Shown: positions 63,105 through 64,000 of the stretch, piece after piece
Numbering within the stretch: the stretch's first letter is position 1
Layout of the letters: every line of letters starts with the position of its first letter
Assembly (NCBI GenBank): GCA_016713825.1
Contig: JADJOJ010000004.1
Location: 124,001-188,000 of the forward strand
DNA from: Candidatus Leptofilum gracile
GTDB taxonomy: Bacteria; Chloroflexota; Anaerolineae; Promineifilales; Promineifilaceae
DNA: 64,000 nt
Direction of reading: 5' to 3'
Program-made: the position numbers and the translations under genes
Notes under the pieces: generated by a model
The model's input: the letters and a program-made list of their open reading frames with translations, nothing else
Told to the model about the DNA's origin: nothing
Database searches by the model: none

Positions 63105-63991
63105 TACGGTTTGGCGAAAATCATGCGGCCAGCGGAGGTTTGCAGCACTTTGGTAACGGTGACGTTGAGGGTGCGGTTGATGAGATTACGGCCGTCTTCT
63201 ACCACCACCATCGTGCCATCCTGCAAAAAGCCCACCCCCTGGTCAGATTCGCGCCCTTCCTGAATGATTTTGACCTTGAGTTCTTCACCGGGTAGGGAGG
63301 TGATCTTTACGGCGTTGGCCAGATCGTTGATGTTGAGCACGCTGACGCCTTGCAGTTCGGCCACGCGGTTGAGGTTGTAATCGTTGGTCATGATGGGGCT
63401 GCGCAGATGACGTGCCAGCGCCACCAGCTTGCTGTCGGCGTCGCGCACCTCACTTACGTCCATATCCATGATTTGGGTGGGCACGGGCGAATCGTTTTGC
63501 AGTTGGGTGAGCACTTCCAGCCCTAGCCGTCCTCGCCCCCGGCGCAGCGGGTCGGCGCTGTCGGCGATGTGCTGCAATTCGGACAGAATGAAGTTGGGGA
63601 TGAGCAGGGTGGCGCGGATGAACCCGGTTTTGCTGATGTCGGCAATACGGCCGTCGATAATCACGCTGGTGTCTAGCAAGATGAACTGCTCGATATTGGC
63701 GGTGGTGTTTGGGTCGCTGCCCGATTGGGCCAGTGGGGAGCGGAAGCCGTTGAAGAACGCCTGCAAATCATTCTGGCGCGAAACCAGGATGACTACGCTG
63801 AGGTAACACAGCACCCCAGCCGCAACCAGCGGCAAAATTTGGCGGAAGGGGGAACCCAGCAGGGCCAGCGGCAAGGAGAGCAAGGCGGCGGCCACCAGGC
63901 CAATGAACAGCCCCAGCACAATGGCGATAAGCCGTTCTGCGGGCATTTGGGCTAAACGGTCGCTGATGTGGCGTAACGGCCGTATTGTCAC
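63104..63991 (-). CDS. PIN/TRAM-domain membrane protein (YacL-like), probably 5' partial
   Basis: At least 295 residues. Two membrane helices (about 20-42 and 47-65) precede a PIN nuclease domain with acidic residues in FILLDTSVIIDGRIADI and VRDADSKLVALAR, then a TRAM domain (KVIIQEGRESDQGVGFLQDG, then VVVEDGRNLI). The frame stays open to the window edge; YacL proteins have more N-terminal helices, so the true start is probably outside. It is linked to gltX by overlap. Confidence 0.8.
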   Translation of the reverse strand: MTIRPLRHISDRLAQMPAERLIAIVLGLFIGLVAAALLSLPLALLGSPFRQILPLVAAGVLCYLSVVILVSRQNDLQAFFNGFRSPLAQSGSDPNTTANIEQFILLDTSVIIDGRIADISKTGFIRATLLIPNFILSELQHIADSADPLRRGRGRLGLEVLTQLQNDSPVPTQIMDMDVSEVRDADSKLVALARHLRSPIMTNDYNLNRVAELQGVSVLNINDLANAVKITSLPGEELKVKIIQEGRESDQGVGFLQDGTMVVVEDGRNLINRTLNVTVTKVLQTSAGRMIFAKP

Positions 63992-64000
63992 ATAGGGCGT

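Overview
This window comes from a phototrophic member of the Chloroflexota. A Roseiflexus-type photosynthesis gene cluster fills about 7.5-39 kb: light-harvesting pufB and pufA, a fused pufL-pufM reaction-centre gene, a tetraheme pufC, an auracyanin-like blue copper lipoprotein, two PucC/LhaA-type transporters, and the bacteriochlorophyll genes bchG, bchP, bchF, bchC, bchX, bchY, bchZ, bchI, bchH and bchD. No chlorosome genes and no reaction-centre H subunit are visible. The flanking genes are ordinary for a filamentous Anaerolineae- or Chloroflexia-like heterotroph. They include kinase hybrids, GH3 glucosidase, xylose catabolism, MsrPQ, quinone-stress genes, cysS and gltX. The exact class cannot be fixed from the sequence alone.

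Layout. 1-7.4 kb: a multidomain Ser/Thr kinase-AAA-TPR-GAF-histidine kinase (split by two frameshifts), two receiver proteins and a hybrid histidine kinase. 7.5-13.2 kb (minus strand): auracyanin-like protein, an operon of PucC-like transporter, SAM methyltransferase and geranylgeranyl-reductase-family flavoprotein, and a MerR/B12-binding regulator related to CarH. 13.6-39 kb (plus strand): pufB-pufA-pufLM-pufC, bchG-bchP-puhE-like-bchO-like-bchF-bchC-bchX-DUF169-(membrane/HhH protein)-bchY-bchZ-pucC2-(lipoprotein)-(47-aa membrane peptide)-bchI, then bchH-(thioredoxin-like lipoprotein)-bchD. 39-47 kb: alpha/beta hydrolase, SMP-30 lactonase, MsrQ/MsrP, di-heme peroxidase, and a NarX-like heme sensor with its NarL-like regulator. 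47-54 kb: Gfo/Idh/MocA oxidoreductase, GH3 glucosidase, xylose isomerase, xylulokinase. 54-57 kb: a MarR-controlled quinone-resistance-like group. 57-64 kb: YbaK deacylase, glycosyltransferase, a MazEF-like pair, TrmH, CysS, GltX and a PIN/TRAM protein.

How the genes work together. The fused L-M core, PufC and PufBA would form an RC-LH1 complex, with the auracyanin-like protein as a plausible electron donor. BchHDI, BchF/C, BchXYZ and BchG/P cover magnesium insertion and the late steps to esterified bacteriochlorophyll a. Protochlorophyllide reductase (bchLNB) and the cyclase are not in the window. The B12 regulator sits between the two divergent photosynthesis blocks and probably controls them.

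Three genome-scale patterns stand out. (1) The palindrome ACGGCCGT occurs about 90 times by eye, against about one expected, and is sparse over the puf core. (2) Most intergenic gaps carry long, nearly perfect hairpins built from iterated short words. (3) About a dozen frameshifts, nearly all single-base deletions, fall in the first 37 kb and none in the last 27 kb. No tRNA, rRNA, CRISPR array or insertion sequence was recognised.
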